Source: JABDMD01 sp965203475 (GTDB lineage Bacteria > Pseudomonadota > Gammaproteobacteria > UBA4575). Taken from it: DNA of 64,000 bases. Every line of letters begins with the position of its first letter. The stretch's first letter is position 1. Where the stretch lies: contig OZ241890.1 of NCBI GenBank assembly GCA_965203475.1, forward strand, positions 1,302,001 to 1,366,000, given 5' to 3'. The position numbers were made by a program, and so were the translations under genes. This document shows positions 1 through 10,256 of the stretch, piece by piece. Under the pieces are notes generated by a model that was given only the letters and a program-made list of their open reading frames with translations, was not told the origin of the DNA and searched no databases.

Positions 1-589
1 CAGGACCAAATCCATCTCGAGTTTTAAACACTACCTTATCCACGATGATTCCTATTACACGTGATAAGAATATTACAAATGTGTTGAGCACACCTTGAAT
101 CAAACCCATAGTAATCATGTCGCCATTAGCAACATGACTTACCTCGTGTCCTAGCACAGCCTCCACTTCATCCTGGCTCATGGCTTGTAGCAAACCAGTA
201 CTTACCGCTACCAGTGCATTATTTCGTTTCATACCAGTAGCAAAGGCGTTCGGTTGCGGAGAATCGAATACACCCACTTCCGGCATACCAATTCCAGCCT
301 GTTCGGCTTGTCGACGCACTGTATCCACCAACCATTGTTGTGATTCATTTTGAGGCTGCGCAATCACTTGCACACCCATAGAACGCTTTGCTGCCCATTT
401 AGAAATAGCTAACGAAATAAATGAGCCCACAAAACCAATAATCATGGACATCACAAATAATCCAGCCAACTGACCCGACATTCCATTAGCTGCCATCCAT
501 TCATCTAAGCCCAGCACCTGCGCTGACACACTTAAAATTATTACGATGGCAAAGTTGGTGGCAATCAAAAGCAAAATGCGTGTAGCCAT
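1..589 (-). CDS. htpX: Protease HtpX (C-terminus beyond window edge)
   Basis: Inner-membrane zinc metalloprotease that helps degrade misfolded membrane proteins alongside FtsH. I read 196 codons from the ATG at 589 down to the window edge. Two N-terminal membrane segments (about residues 4-25 and 40-62) precede a cytosolic domain with the zinc motif HEVSH at 148-152, followed by a further hydrophobic stretch. A strong ribosome-binding site (GAGGGA) lies six bases before the start. The second half of the protease domain, including the third zinc ligand, is outside the window. Family membership is certain from the N-terminal layout and HEVSH. Confidence 0.96.
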   Translation of the reverse strand, partial: MATRILLLIATNFAIVIILSVSAQVLGLDEWMAANGMSGQLAGLFVMSMIIGFVGSFISLAISKWAAKRSMGVQVIAQPQNESQQWLVDTVRRQAEQAGIGMPEVGVFDSPQPNAFATGMKRNNALVAVSTGLLQAMSQDEVEAVLGHEVSHVANGDMITMGLIQGVLNTFVIFLSRVIGIIVDKVVFKTRDGFGP

Positions 590-625
590 AACCGATCCCT
601 CAATTTCTAATTTACTATCTACTAA

Positions 626-654
626 TAATTAAAATTCATTGTTAATTTTTACAA
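626..654 (-). promoter_or_regulatory. Candidate sigma-70 promoter of htpX
   Basis: On the minus strand TTGTAA (649-654) and TAATTA (626-631) are separated by 17 bases, about 40 bases upstream of the htpX ribosome-binding site. In such AT-rich DNA this match is only suggestive. In Escherichia coli htpX is under Cpx control; I did not find a convincing CpxR box here. Confidence 0.3.
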
Positions 655-678
655 GAAAACGCGGTATTTACTACTAAT

Positions 679-2946
679 TTAGTTCTCATCCACTAATTTA
701 TGCACTTCTGTTGTATCAATGCTACGAAAACCCCGTGGAAGTTTTAACCCACGATTACCTCGTTCTCCCTCATATGAATCGATTTCATCTGCTTTCATTT
801 TTTTCGTGCGCTTTTCTGAATACAATGTCATTTCTTCTCCATCTTGCACTAAATTAATCGCACACATTTTCTCTTCGCCACTGGCTACTTTTTTAGATGA
901 AATATTAATTATTTTATTTCCCTTACCTTTAGGCAATTGTGGAAGATCATTGAGTGGAATTACTAACATATGCCCTTCTGAGCCAATGGCAACGATCCAA
1001 TCTTCATCAACGTCGCGTACCTTCACAGGAGGCAGGGCTTGCGCCCCTTTAGGCACAGATAATAAAGCTTTACCCGCCCGATTGCGGGTCACCATATCTT
1101 CATACCTACAGACAAACCCATAACCGGCACTACTGGAGATTAAAAACAAATCCTTCTCATCGCCCATCACCACCCCAACAAATTGCGCACCATCGGCTGG
1201 CTTCAAGCGTCCACTTAGGGGTTCACCTTGGCCTCTAGCGGATGGTAGGGTATGTGTAGACAGCGCATAACTTTTCCCGCGTGAATCTAAAAACAAAGCA
1301 AGTTGGTTAGATTTACCAGCTGCATGTGCTTGATAGTAATCACCTGATTTATAGTTCAGAGAACGAGCCTCAACATCAACACCCTTTGCCGCACGTATCC
1401 AACCTTTTTGTGACAGCACCACAGTAATTGCTTCTGAAGGAACCAGTTGTGATTCATCAATTGCGCTTGCCGCTTCACGATGCACTAATTTTGTTCTACG
1501 CTCATCCCCAAATTCTTTTGCATCTTGTCTTAGTTCTTTTTTAACGAGTGTTTTTAAGCGTTGACTCGACTTTAGTGTTTGTTCAAGTGATTTTCTCTCT
1601 TCTCCCAATTCTTTCTGCTCGGTTTTAATTTTTATTTCTTCTAATCTTGCCAAATTTCGTAATCGTAAATTTAATATTGCTTCCGTTTGTTCCTCGCTTA
1701 ACTTAAATTTTTTAATTAATTTGGCTTTTGGATCGTCCTCTTTACGAATAATTTTAATAACCTCATCTATATTCAAATAAGCAATCAACAAGCCATCCAA
1801 TATATGTAATCGCGCATTGACCTTATCCAATCGCCACTGCAGTCTACGTTTTACAGTTTCTGTTCTAAACTTTAACCATTCTTTTAACAGCTCACGTAAA
1901 TTTTTTACCTGTGGTCTACCATCGGTCCCTATCACATTTAAATTGACACGATAATTTTTTTCTAAGTCTGTTGTCGCAAACAAATGTGACAGTAAGGAAT
2001 CCACATCTACACGATTACTCCGCGGAGAAATAACAATGCGTGTTGGATTTTCATGATCGGATTCATCTCGTAAATCTTGCACCATGGGTAATTTTTTTGC
2101 CTGCATTTGTTGTGCGATCTGCTCTAGTATCTTTGCACCCGAAACTTGATGCGGTAGTTCCGTTAAAACGATTTCAGAATCTTCTATTTGATAACAGGCA
2201 CGCATACGAATGGAACCAGTCCCCATGCTGTAAGTATCATTAATTTCCTTGCGCCCAGAAATTATTTCTGCGCCTGTTGGATAATCTGGCCCTTTGATAA
2301 ATTTACAAAGTTCTCGCACGGTTGCCTTTGGGTGGTCTAACAGATGCACACAAGCATCGACAACTTCGTTTAAATTATGTGGTGGAATATCAGTTGACAT
2401 ACCAACCGCTATCCCCATCCCTCCATTTAACAAAACATTGGGTAGTCTTGCAGGCAACAAACGAGGTTCTGATAATGTTCCATCAAAATTTGCCTGCCAT
2501 TCAGTAGTACCCTGATCCAACTCTTGCAGTAATGCTTTTGCATATTGTGTGAGACGAGATTCGGTGTAGCGCATCGCCGCAAAGGATTTAGGGTCATCGG
2601 TAGAACCCCAATTACCTTGACCATCGATCAATGGATAACGGTATGAAAATTCTTGCGCCATTAGCACCATAGCTTCATAACAAGCACTGTCACCATGCGG
2701 GTGATATTTACCGATGACATCACCCACGGTGCGTGCCGATTTTTTTGGTTTCGATGATGCAGACAATCCTAATTCCGACATAGAATAGATAATTCTGCGT
2801 TGTACCGGCTTCAGGCCGTCACCAATGTTAGGTAAGGCCCGATCGAGAATGACATACATGGAATACTCCAAATATGCATTTTCTGTAAATTCCTGAATCG
2901 GCAGTTTTTCTGAACTACCAAAATCCATTTCAAAATTGTCTCCCAT
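679..2946 (-). CDS. parC: DNA topoisomerase IV subunit A
   Basis: Breakage-reunion subunit of topoisomerase IV, which unlinks daughter chromosomes. It has 755 residues, the usual ParC length, and shorter than most GyrA. The N-terminal domain contains YHPHGDSACYEA (81-92) and the catalytic tyrosine Tyr127 in AAMRYTES. The quinolone-resistance positions equivalent to E. coli Ser80 and Glu84 are Ser87 and Glu91, so they are wild-type. The C-terminal domain (from about 490) is a ParC-type set of degenerate beta-blades. The start is four bases downstream of the parE stop, so the two genes are co-transcribed. Confidence 0.98.
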   Translation of the reverse strand: MGDNFEMDFGSSEKLPIQEFTENAYLEYSMYVILDRALPNIGDGLKPVQRRIIYSMSELGLSASSKPKKSARTVGDVIGKYHPHGDSACYEAMVLMAQEFSYRYPLIDGQGNWGSTDDPKSFAAMRYTESRLTQYAKALLQELDQGTTEWQANFDGTLSEPRLLPARLPNVLLNGGMGIAVGMSTDIPPHNLNEVVDACVHLLDHPKATVRELCKFIKGPDYPTGAEIISGRKEINDTYSMGTGSIRMRACYQIEDSEIVLTELPHQVSGAKILEQIAQQMQAKKLPMVQDLRDESDHENPTRIVISPRSNRVDVDSLLSHLFATTDLEKNYRVNLNVIGTDGRPQVKNLRELLKEWLKFRTETVKRRLQWRLDKVNARLHILDGLLIAYLNIDEVIKIIRKEDDPKAKLIKKFKLSEEQTEAILNLRLRNLARLEEIKIKTEQKELGEERKSLEQTLKSSQRLKTLVKKELRQDAKEFGDERRTKLVHREAASAIDESQLVPSEAITVVLSQKGWIRAAKGVDVEARSLNYKSGDYYQAHAAGKSNQLALFLDSRGKSYALSTHTLPSARGQGEPLSGRLKPADGAQFVGVVMGDEKDLFLISSSAGYGFVCRYEDMVTRNRAGKALLSVPKGAQALPPVKVRDVDEDWIVAIGSEGHMLVIPLNDLPQLPKGKGNKIINISSKKVASGEEKMCAINLVQDGEEMTLYSEKRTKKMKADEIDSYEGERGNRGLKLPRGFRSIDTTEVHKLVDEN

Positions 2947-2950
2947 AATT

Positions 2951-4849
2951 TTAAACTTGTACTAAATTTCCTTTTTGTTCCAACCAGTTTTTTCGGTCTG
3001 CAGCGCGTTTTTTAGCAAGCAGCATATCCACTAGCTGGAATGTTTTCTTCTCATTGATTAAAGACATCTGAACCAATCTTCTTGTTTCCACCGCCATTGT
3101 AGACTCACGTAATTGCATTGGATTCATTTCACCCAAACCTTTAAAGCGAGTGATACTAATTTTTCCAGATTTCTTTTCGGCTTTGATCTGATCTAACACA
3201 CCTTGCTTTTCTTCTTCATCCAATACATAAAACACCTCTTTACCAACATCAATTCGAAACAATGGTGGCATTGCTATGTATATGTGACCTGCTTCAACTA
3301 ATGTTCTGAAATGTTGTAAAAATAATGCGCACAATAATGTTGCAATATGTAAACCATCTGAATCGGCATCCGCTAATACACAAATTTTTCCATAACGCAG
3401 CCCATCTAAATTGCTGCTACCTGGCTCCACCCCAATCGCAACCGATATGTCATGTACTTCTTGGGAACCTAGCACCTGTTCAGAAGCGACTTCCCAGGTA
3501 TTTAAAATTTTCCCACGCAAAGGCATAACTGCTTGATACTCACGATCCCGCGCTTGTTTTGCAGAACCGCCAGCGGAATCTCCTTCTACTAAAAACAATT
3601 CTGTACGTGATAAATCCTCAGATGTGCAATCGGCTAACTTGCCTGGCAAGGCGGGGCCTGAGGCAATTTTTTTACGGACAACTTTTTTACTGCGCTTTAA
3701 TCGTGACTCAGCGTTACTGATTGCAAGTTGTGCAATCTGTTCGCCTGCTTCAGAGTTTTGATTTAACCAAAAGCCAAATGAATCTTTTACAACCCCTGAA
3801 ACAAACACGGCTGTTTCACGTGAACCTAAGCGTTCTTTAGTCTGTCCCGCAAATTGTGGATCTTTAATCTTGACAGATAAAACGTAGCTTAAATTTTCCC
3901 AAACATCTTCAGGCGTTATTTTAATTCCTCGAGGCAGTAATTTTCTGAACTCACAAAATTCACGAAGTGACTCCGTTAAGCCAGTACGCAATCCCGTTAC
4001 ATGTGTTCCACCTTGGGTTGTAGGCACCAAATTTACGTAACTTTCTTTAAGCCCTTCAATATCTGATTTATTTTCCGCCTGCATCCAGGTTAATGCCCAT
4101 TCGGCAGTTTCTTGCTCTCCTTCAAAACTTTCACAAAACGTGTTTTCAGGAACACACTCCATTCCATTTACAGACTCTAATAAATAATCTTTCAAGCCAT
4201 CGGTATAAACCCATTCGTATTTTTTCTTTTTGAGCTGGTCTTCAAACTGAATTTTCAGTCCTGGACACAGAATCGCTTTAGCACGTAAAACACGTAACAG
4301 CCTGGATACGGAAAATTTTTCACTCTCAAAATATTTTGCATCCGGCCAAAAACGAATTTTGGTACCTGTGTTTCGTTGACCTACCTTGCCCACTACTTCT
4401 AAAGGCGAAATCCTTTTCCCACCTTTAAAGGCCATGTTGTATTCCTTACCTTGGCGTCGTACCCAAATTTCCAAATGACTGGATAATGCATTTACCACGG
4501 ATACACCTACTCCGTGCAAACCTCCTGAATAGGTATAATTTTTATCGGAAAACTTTCCACCCGCATGCAAAGTACTTAAAATTACCTCTACTCCAGGAAT
4601 TTTTAACTTTGGATGTTTATCCACTGGCATACCACGACCATCGTCCGAAACCTCAAGTGACCCATCTTTATACAAAGTCACCTGAATGTTCCTTGCGTAG
4701 CCCGAGATAGCCTCATCCACACTATTGTCAACGACTTCATGCGCAAGGTGATTTGGGCGCGTAGTATCAGTGTACATCCCAGGTCTTTTACGAACGGGAT
4801 CTAAACCACTTAAAACCTCGATATCTGAAGCGTTATATTTTCCAGCCAT
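2951..4849 (-). CDS. parE: DNA topoisomerase IV subunit B
   Basis: ATPase subunit of topoisomerase IV. It has 632 residues, matching the ParE/short-GyrB class without the gammaproteobacterial GyrB insert. The GHKL ATP-binding region shows HEVVDNSVDEA (37-47, with the ATP-site Glu38 and Asn42) and GGLHGVGVSVVNAL. The TOPRIM domain begins with EGDSAGG near 422 and has the DADSDG metal motif. It heads a parE-parC operon and is divergent from the helicase-nuclease gene across 91 bases. Confidence 0.98.
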   Translation of the reverse strand: MAGKYNASDIEVLSGLDPVRKRPGMYTDTTRPNHLAHEVVDNSVDEAISGYARNIQVTLYKDGSLEVSDDGRGMPVDKHPKLKIPGVEVILSTLHAGGKFSDKNYTYSGGLHGVGVSVVNALSSHLEIWVRRQGKEYNMAFKGGKRISPLEVVGKVGQRNTGTKIRFWPDAKYFESEKFSVSRLLRVLRAKAILCPGLKIQFEDQLKKKKYEWVYTDGLKDYLLESVNGMECVPENTFCESFEGEQETAEWALTWMQAENKSDIEGLKESYVNLVPTTQGGTHVTGLRTGLTESLREFCEFRKLLPRGIKITPEDVWENLSYVLSVKIKDPQFAGQTKERLGSRETAVFVSGVVKDSFGFWLNQNSEAGEQIAQLAISNAESRLKRSKKVVRKKIASGPALPGKLADCTSEDLSRTELFLVEGDSAGGSAKQARDREYQAVMPLRGKILNTWEVASEQVLGSQEVHDISVAIGVEPGSSNLDGLRYGKICVLADADSDGLHIATLLCALFLQHFRTLVEAGHIYIAMPPLFRIDVGKEVFYVLDEEEKQGVLDQIKAEKKSGKISITRFKGLGEMNPMQLRESTMAVETRRLVQMSLINEKKTFQLVDMLLAKKRAADRKNWLEQKGNLVQV

Positions 4850-4940
4850 AAATTTTTAGAGATGGACAAATTTCTATGGAATACATGTTCTAACTATTGA
4901 ATAAATTGTAGGATAGTTTGCACATTAGTATGCTAAACAC

Positions 4941-7900
4941 ATGACGCATTCTAAGTCTATTAAATCCAAATCTATAAATCCTGGTCTTGCCACCGACCCC
5001 AAGCAGAATATTGCAGTATTTGCATCAGCAGGTAGCGGCAAAACTCATTTATTAGTTCAAAGAATTTTAAGGTTGTTGTTAAAGGGTGTTGATCCTGCAA
5101 ACATTTTAGCCATCACATTCACTCGCAAAGCTGCAAGCGAAATGCACGAACGCTTATTTAACACTTTAAAATATTGGGCAAGCCATAATGATGCAGAACT
5201 CATACCCATTTTGCAAAATCTAGCTAAATCTTCAACGAAACGTGATATTGCATGTGCAAAAAGTTTGTATGAAAAAGTTTTATTTTCTGAACATGATATA
5301 CAAATCACCACATTTCACGCATTCTGTCAGGATATTTTAAAGCGATTTGCTTTCCATGCAGGAGTTCCAGCTGGTTTCAATGTTTTAGAAAATACTACCG
5401 CATTACAAACAGAAGCACGTCAACAACTCTACGAGCTCGCAACAAAAATTGAAGAGCATGAGCTAGAAGTAGCACTAATTACTTTATTAAAGCACTGCAA
5501 CACTGTTTTTAATGTAAATCAGGTATTAGATACATTCCTTTATTCAAGAATAGACTGGTGGAGCTTAACTGAACAAAGTACTGATGCTGTACAACATGCA
5601 ACTGAATGTTTGCAGGAATTTTTAAAGATTTCTAATTTCGACAACACTCTTCTGGAAAATAAAAAAAAGTTACACAGGGACCTCAAAAATTATTGCGCTT
5701 ACTTAAATCTACATTTAACCAAGACAAATCTTAAAGCTATCGAAAACATTAAATTGTTACTCCAAAAAGATAACACCACGTTAAATGATTATAACGATAT
5801 AACAAAAATTTTCTTTACAAAAAATAAACCAAAAGAACTTAAAGTTACCAAGACATTAGTTAACAAATTAGGTGAAAAAAAAGCCCATGAGTTTTCAGAA
5901 GCACATAACAAAATTTCGAGTAGATTTGAAGAATTATTAAAATCTCTTAAAAAAATTGAGTTATTAGAGCTAAATAAAGCATGGTATCACGCTGGCGAAA
6001 AGCTTTTAAGCATTTATCAGAGGTTGAAATTTGGTCAGTACACATTAGATTTTAACGATCTTGAATGGTACACCTATCAACTACTCAGCAAACATGGTGA
6101 CGTTAGCTGGGTTCAATATAAACTTGATCAAAATATCGAACATATATTAGTGGATGAATTTCAAGACACGAACCCCACACAATGGAACTTGCTTTTTCCT
6201 TTATTGCAAGAACAAGCTGCAAGCAGTACTGGTGATGATAAAAGTTTTTTTATTGTTGGCGACACAAAACAATCTATTTATAGATTTCGACGCGCAAATC
6301 CAGCGCTTCAAACCGTTGCTGCTGACTGGGCTAAAAACCACTTAAACGCACTTATTCAACAAACAGACCAATCCTATCGTTCTTCACCTGCAATCATAAA
6401 GTTTGTAAATAAAGTGTTTGATACCAATCCTTCACAGTTGGAAAACTTTGTCACACATTTTGCAATACAATCTAAACTCTGGGGTCGTGTACAAGTTTAT
6501 CCACTGATCGTTGCCAAAGAATCCAATTCAACTGAAAACCTTTTCCGAAACCCATTGTTGCAGGCGCGAGAAAATACTGAAATTAATAGCCATTATCAAG
6601 AAGGCATGCAAGTAGCTAAACGAATTAATGAAATAATTGAAAGCTCTACTGCAATTTATGAAAACGGCATTAATAGAGCTGCAAACTATTCAGATATTTT
6701 AATTCTTTCGCGTAACCGAACACATTTATCGCAACTGGAGCATGCCCTGAGGCAACAAAATATTCCTTTCCAGAGCATTAATGATGAAGAATTTTTAAAG
6801 CAGTTAGAAGTTCAAGATATGCTGGCCTTACTCACATTTTTAATTCAGCCATATAATGATATGGCTTTGGCACAAACGCTTAAATCACCATGTTTTTCAT
6901 TTAGCGACGATGATCTCATGCAGTTAACAACTCAGCCAGCATCTAGTTGGCATGAAAAACTTTTTGAACTCAGCGAACAAGAGCCTAATTCCAAATATTC
7001 ATTTGCTTATTCACAACTCGAGCAGTGGCGCGCAAGTGTTAATACCGTTCCCGTACATGATTTGCTGGACAAAATTTATTTTGAAGGAAATCTTTTGCAG
7101 CGCTATGCGGCAAGTGTACAACCAATAAAACAGACTCAAGTGATCAATAATCTTACACAACTGTTGCAATATGCGCTTGAAATAAATGGAGGCCGTTATT
7201 CAAGCGTTGAAAACTTTTTAGAATCAATTGAGGTCAATGAGTTTAAAAACTGTGGATCACATCCAAACACGCATAACACAGTTAAAATTCTTACCATTCA
7301 TTCCGCTAAAGGTCTGGAAGCCCCCATTGTGTTTTTGGTGGACACTGGATCTCCACCAGCAAAAAATAAAGCCTATCAAGCATTTGTGGATTGGAGCTCA
7401 AGTATCGAACATCCCGATAAGATGTTCATAGTTGGCCAAAAACATACCTTAGACCGAAACACACAAGAATTTATTTCCCAGCAGACCCAAATACAATGGA
7501 ATGAAGAATTAAACCTGCTCTATGTTGCAATCACTCGTGCTTCTCAATTTTTATATATCAGTGGAGTCCGACCAAAAAACTATACAAATGACTGTTGGTA
7601 TTCAGTAATCGAACAATCATTACAGGACGTTACAATTGATTCCTCCACTAATAGTTGGATATTCGAATCTGGGGAATTTCCAAAGATTGAATTTACTCCC
7701 AGCTTACAATCATCTGATGAAATCAAATTTGATAAATCAATAACACAACCTCTGAAAATTGATTTGCAGGAAGATACGCATCAATCGATCGAAGAAGAAG
7801 TTTCAGCAAATTATGGAACACTCGTGCACAAGTTATTTGAACTTGGAAGCAAAAGATCATTTAAAGACCAAAACCGCTTACGCTGTCAATTAGAGCAAAT

Positions 7901-8303
7901 CTTAAAAAGAACAATAGATGAAGTAGAATTCAATCGTGCCTATGAAGAATTTGATCGATGTATAAGTTTAAAATCTTTGCAAAGTATTTTTCATCCAGAG
8001 CCTGATGAAGAAGTATTCACCGAACTCGAAATTGGCTTTTTAGCGAACGGGATTATTCAGCATAGGATGATTGATCGAATGATTGTTAACGAATCTAGTG
8101 TGTGGATTATCGACTTTAAGACTACCTCTCAAGTTGATCCTGAAAATTTAGCAGAACAATCACATACGTATGTGGAGCAAATGGCCAACTATATGCATGG
8201 AGTTAAAAAGCTCTATCCCCAAAAAGAAATTCGAGTTTCAATTTTATACACTCATCTCGGCCAACTCTACACATACACTGCAGATGAGCTAGTGCGACAC
8301 TAA
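4941..8303 (+). CDS. AddA/RecB-like UvrD-family helicase-nuclease
   Basis: Predicted double-strand-break repair enzyme of 1120 residues combining a superfamily 1A helicase with a RecB-type nuclease. The Walker A motif is in ASAGSGKT (28-35), motif II is VDEFQDT (404-410), followed by GDTKQSIYRFRRANP (motif III), and motifs V and VI are TIHSAKGLEAP and LLYVAITRAS. The C-terminal PD-(D/E)XK nuclease shows GTLVHKLFELG, then IDFKT with Asp1058, then the downstream Q-x3-Y element. This order matches AddA rather than RecB, and the length agrees. AddA normally works with AddB, usually the adjacent upstream gene; here the upstream neighbour is divergent parE and no partner gene is in the window. The gene ends exactly where the convergent dsbC ends. 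Confidence 0.88.
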   Translation: MTHSKSIKSKSINPGLATDPKQNIAVFASAGSGKTHLLVQRILRLLLKGVDPANILAITFTRKAASEMHERLFNTLKYWASHNDAELIPILQNLAKSSTKRDIACAKSLYEKVLFSEHDIQITTFHAFCQDILKRFAFHAGVPAGFNVLENTTALQTEARQQLYELATKIEEHELEVALITLLKHCNTVFNVNQVLDTFLYSRIDWWSLTEQSTDAVQHATECLQEFLKISNFDNTLLENKKKLHRDLKNYCAYLNLHLTKTNLKAIENIKLLLQKDNTTLNDYNDITKIFFTKNKPKELKVTKTLVNKLGEKKAHEFSEAHNKISSRFEELLKSLKKIELLELNKAWYHAGEKLLSIYQRLKFGQYTLDFNDLEWYTYQLLSKHGDVSWVQYKLDQNIEHILVDEFQDTNPTQWNLLFPLLQEQAASSTGDDKSFFIVGDTKQSIYRFRRANPALQTVAADWAKNHLNALIQQTDQSYRSSPAIIKFVNKVFDTNPSQLENFVTHFAIQSKLWGRVQVYPLIVAKESNSTENLFRNPLLQARENTEINSHYQEGMQVAKRINEIIESSTAIYENGINRAANYSDILILSRNRTHLSQLEHALRQQNIPFQSINDEEFLKQLEVQDMLALLTFLIQPYNDMALAQTLKSPCFSFSDDDLMQLTTQPASSWHEKLFELSEQEPNSKYSFAYSQLEQWRASVNTVPVHDLLDKIYFEGNLLQRYAASVQPIKQTQVINNLTQLLQYALEINGGRYSSVENFLESIEVNEFKNCGSHPNTHNTVKILTIHSAKGLEAPIVFLVDTGSPPAKNKAYQAFVDWSSSIEHPDKMFIVGQKHTLDRNTQEFISQQTQIQWNEELNLLYVAITRASQFLYISGVRPKNYTNDCWYSVIEQSLQDVTIDSSTNSWIFESGEFPKIEFTPSLQSSDEIKFDKSITQPLKIDLQEDTHQSIEEEVSANYGTLVHKLFELGSKRSFKDQNRLRCQLEQILKRTIDEVEFNRAYEEFDRCISLKSLQSIFHPEPDEEVFTELEIGFLANGIIQHRMIDRMIVNESSVWIIDFKTTSQVDPENLAEQSHTYVEQMANYMHGVKKLYPQKEIRVSILYTHLGQLYTYTADELVRH

Positions 8304-9038
8304 TTATTGAGGGTTTGCGGTTTTGCTGGAGTCTAACATCGCCGCCAAATCTTTAGCTGGGCGATACCCTGGAACTAATGTGCCATCTTCCAGAAACAAA
8401 GCTGGTGTACCGGTTACACCAAGCTCCTGACCTTTTAACATCTGCATTTCAACTGGGTTGTCACAGGCTGTACGAGGAACACTTTCTCCCGCTTTAGCTT
8501 TGGTCATAGCGGTTAGTTGATCTTTTGCACACCAGACATTCACAGCTTTTTGATAAGAAGGTGTATTTACTCCACTTCGCGGGAACATCATGTATCGAAC
8601 TTTGATACCGTAACTATTAATTTGATCCATCTCGGCATGCAGTTTGCGGCAATACCCGCAATCTATATCAGTAAATATAGTTAATGTATGACGTGGTTTT
8701 TCGGGTGAAAAAACGATCATCGATTCTTCATTTAATTCATTTAGTACTGTTTTACGGGTAGAAGATTTAGCATTTTCAGTGAGATTAATATTAGTTTCCA
8801 AATCGATTAGTGTTCCCTGAAACACATGACGACCATCCCCTGTTAAATAGAAGATTTCAGATCCATAAATCACTTCGTAAATACCTTCAACTGCGCTGGA
8901 CTTAATAGAGTCGGGCTTATCCTGTGGTGCTACTTTTTCCAAGCGTGCTTGAATGGCTTCAATATCTTTATTTTGATCAGCTAGAGCAACAAAGCTACAA
9001 CAAATTAGTATGCAGACGCTCACGATTCGCTTATACAT
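8304..9038 (-). CDS. dsbC: Thiol:disulfide interchange protein DsbC
   Basis: Periplasmic disulfide isomerase of about 244 residues. I place the start at the ATG at 9038, which has an AGGAAAT ribosome-binding site and opens a clean signal peptide (MYKRIVSVCILICCSFVALA). A longer reading would add 18 non-signal residues. Residues from about 20 to 80 form the dimerisation domain. The thioredoxin fold carries the active site CGYC at 127-130 (in DIDCGYC), the usual DsbC pair. A cis-proline loop follows (VTGTPALF). It follows xerD, the common xerD-dsbC order of gammaproteobacteria. Confidence 0.96.
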   Translation of the reverse strand: MYKRIVSVCILICCSFVALADQNKDIEAIQARLEKVAPQDKPDSIKSSAVEGIYEVIYGSEIFYLTGDGRHVFQGTLIDLETNINLTENAKSSTRKTVLNELNEESMIVFSPEKPRHTLTIFTDIDCGYCRKLHAEMDQINSYGIKVRYMMFPRSGVNTPSYQKAVNVWCAKDQLTAMTKAKAGESVPRTACDNPVEMQMLKGQELGVTGTPALFLEDGTLVPGYRPAKDLAAMLDSSKTANPQ

Positions 9039-9098
9039 TGCTATTTCCTGTGTGTAATGAAATGGTCTTACATAAGACCAGAATTTATTCAAATAATT

Positions 9099-10016
9099 TC
9101 ATCCGCGGGGATGATGTTTTCGATGCAATTCCTGCAATCGAGCTTGGGCTACATGCGTATAAATTTGTGTTGTTGATAAGTCACTGTGTCCTAACAACAT
9201 TTGTACTACACGTAAATCTGCACCATGATTTAACAGATGTGTTGCAAAAGCATGACGAAGGGTATGAGGAGAAAGATGTTTAGTGATGCCTACCTGTTGT
9301 GCATATTTTTTGATTAAGTGCCAAAAGGCTTGACGCGTCATCGCCGCACCTCGATTGGTAATGAATAATGCATCACTTTGGCGTTTGGATTTGAGTAAAT
9401 CGGCGCGCGCCTCATTTACAAATCGTTCCAGCCATTCACTGGCTTGTTCACCAAAAGGGATTAAACGTTCTTTATTACCTTTTCCCGTAACACGGATGAC
9501 ACCATGATTTAAATTTACCTGGCCCAGCGTCAGTCCCACAAGTTCACTGACCCTCAAACCACAGGCATAAAGTACTTCTAACATGGCTCGATCTCGAATT
9601 CCCTGTGCTTTTTGCACATTTGGTGCAGTTAATAAACTTTCAATCTCTTCTTCTGTAAGCGTCTCTGGTAAAGGTCTGCCCAATTTTGGGAATTCAATTT
9701 GTGCAGAAGGGTCTTTTTGCACGGCACCTTGGCGCAGCAAGTATCGATAAAATCGACGTATACTTGAGAGCAATCGTGCAGAGGTTCTGGGCATACTGCC
9801 TTGTTGTACTCGGTAAGATAAATAATCAAGCAGATGATCTCGCCGTACTTCTGTAATTTTAATGGGCAACTTTGACAACCAACGTGACAATCCCAACAGA
9901 TCGTTTCGATATGCAGAAAGCGTATTTTCACTCAGCCCATGCTCTACCCAAAGAGTATCTAAAAAAGCCTCAATAACGGGCTGGTCTGAAGATAGTGATA
10001 TAGAGGATTCACCCAC
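9099..10016 (-). CDS. xerD: Site-specific tyrosine recombinase XerD
   Basis: With XerC it resolves chromosome dimers at dif. It has 305 residues. The N-terminal SAM-like DNA-binding domain covers about 10-95. All catalytic residues are visible: Arg155 (GLRVSELVGL), Lys179, His251 and Arg254 (SPHTLRHAF), His277 (LLGHSDL) and nucleophile Tyr286 (TTQIYTHV). The reading starts at GTG; a GGGA sequence nine bases upstream may be the ribosome-binding site. The choice of XerD over XerC rests on the downstream dsbC gene and overall similarity. Confidence 0.95.
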   Translation of the reverse strand: MGESSISLSSDQPVIEAFLDTLWVEHGLSENTLSAYRNDLLGLSRWLSKLPIKITEVRRDHLLDYLSYRVQQGSMPRTSARLLSSIRRFYRYLLRQGAVQKDPSAQIEFPKLGRPLPETLTEEEIESLLTAPNVQKAQGIRDRAMLEVLYACGLRVSELVGLTLGQVNLNHGVIRVTGKGNKERLIPFGEQASEWLERFVNEARADLLKSKRQSDALFITNRGAAMTRQAFWHLIKKYAQQVGITKHLSPHTLRHAFATHLLNHGADLRVVQMLLGHSDLSTTQIYTHVAQARLQELHRKHHPRG

Positions 10017-10256
10017 AATAATTAATCCCTATACATTGAAAATAAAAAAAGTAAATTGTAATTTTTTGCAAAAGAATACTGAGGTTGTGTTGCGAAAGTA
10101 AATTTACCGCTCTTACAATCATTAATAGCTTATAAAGTACAGCTGAGAGTTTTTGCTCTAATGAGTTAAATAATTACTTCTATTTCCTTACGGGTAGTGT
10201 AAGAATTTCACATAACAAAATCAACTTTTATAATTATTTCAAAATATAAATTCACA

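Noticed and set aside
719..1123. Plus-strand reading frame of 134 codons opposite parC
   Set aside because: It lies entirely within parC on the other strand; no recognisable domain and no signals. The same reasoning removes the many other frames inside dnaE, valS, bamA, rpsB and others, including 8924-9283 over dsbC/xerD and 23475-23855 over ispD.
10017..10256. Small RNA or extra gene between xerD and the RDD gene
   Set aside because: 240 AT-rich bases with several A and T runs but no credible reading frame, stem with T-tract, or tRNA shape. Likely just divergent promoters.
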